NCBI GenBank assembly: GCA_947165105.1
Contig: CAMUZC010000037.1
Span: forward strand, 1-14,717
Source: an uncultured Lachnospiraceae bacterium
Lineage (GTDB): Bacteria > Bacillota_A > Clostridia > TANB77 > CAG-508
Length of the DNA stretch: 14,717 bases
Direction of reading: 5' to 3'
Part shown: positions 14,591 through 14,717 of the stretch, in pieces
Position numbering within the stretch: position 1 is the stretch's first letter
How the letters are laid out: each line of letters opens with the position of its first letter
Made by a program: the position numbers and the translations under genes
Notes under the pieces: generated by a model
Database searches by the model: none
Told to the model about the DNA's origin: nothing
The model's input: the letters and a program-made list of their open reading frames with translations, nothing else

Positions 14591-14619
14591 TTGGTATTTT
14601 TATAAAAAAATGTTATAAT
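14591..14619 (+). promoter_or_regulatory. Promoter of the third tRNA-Gly
   Basis: TTGGTA (14591-14596), a 17-bp spacer ending TGT and consensus TATAAT (14614-14619), 24 bp before the tRNA. Confidence 0.65.
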
Positions 14620-14643
14620 TATATAGTACACAATTTAATATTC

Positions 14644-14717
14644 GCGGGTATAGTTTAGTGGTAGAATTTCATGCTTCCGACCTGAAGACGCGGGTTCGAT
14701 TCCCGCTACCCGCTCCA
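14644..14717 (+). tRNA. tRNA-Gly (anticodon TCC), divergent type with odd anticodon arm
   Basis: A complete 74-base tRNA with encoded CCA at the window edge. The acceptor stem GCGGGTA/TACCCGC is perfect, with discriminator T as in glycine tRNAs. The T arm GCGGG-TTCGATT-CCCGC is perfect and the D loop keeps GG. The anticodon loop reads CTTCCGA, so the anticodon is TCC but base 37 is G rather than the usual A. The stem TCATG/CCTGA has a T-C mismatch at 30-40. It differs strongly from the two upstream tRNA-Gly(TCC) genes. Confidence 0.88.

Overview
The window looks like a chromosomal segment of a low-G+C Gram-positive bacterium, most likely a Clostridia-type anaerobe or gut Firmicute. The evidence is the very AT-rich sequence, strong AGGAGG-type ribosome binding sites, sigma-A promoters that very often carry an extended -10 TG, and the gene content (VanW, YqeG, QueH, TspO, PadR, a TetR/MMPL pair). 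It is densely coded, mostly on the minus strand. No stretch over 300 bases lacks a gene or RNA.

Layout. (1) 1-3066: an export module. A TetR-family regulator (+) diverges from a minus-strand MMPL/RND-type transporter, which is followed by a truncated gene for an exported protein. The shared intergenic region holds three TGAC-N5-GTCA operator-like palindromes placed on both predicted promoters. (2) 3125-5729: an apparent operon dgt (HD-type dNTP triphosphohydrolase) - yqeG (HAD phosphatase) - vanW. (3) 5804-7633: a stand-alone NadR-like nucleotidylyltransferase, possibly preceded by a 21-codon upstream ORF. Upstream of it is an XRE regulator with membrane segments, overlapping a small helical protein. 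(4) 7831-9004: maf and tspO. (5) 9152-11418: queH - DUF1653 gene - enolase, with a good enolase promoter buried in the DUF1653 gene. (6) 11655-12593: a membrane-anchored polysaccharide deacetylase (+). (7) 12719-12897: two identical tRNA-Gly(TCC) genes in tandem. (8) 12962-14456: a PadR regulator and a membrane-anchored alpha/beta hydrolase, with a perfect palindrome at the PadR start site. (9) 14644-14717: a third, different tRNA-Gly(TCC) with an odd anticodon arm.

Most genes are housekeeping: nucleotide-pool sanitation, glycolysis, tRNA modification and cell wall. Two units look like ligand-responsive regulator/effector modules (TetR-MMPL and PadR-hydrolase). No CRISPR array, complete insertion sequence, prophage, rRNA or recognisable riboswitch was seen. 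The least ordinary signals are a 33-bp dispersed repeat with TGAGAC/GTCTCA ends, present once as a head-to-head pair that supplies the transporter's stop codon; two intergenic hairpins that carry the -35 box of the next gene in their loop; the triplicated TetR operator; the aberrant tRNA-Gly; and the small protein that looks like two tandem HU-type helical hairpins. I do not see a clear undescribed multi-gene system here.
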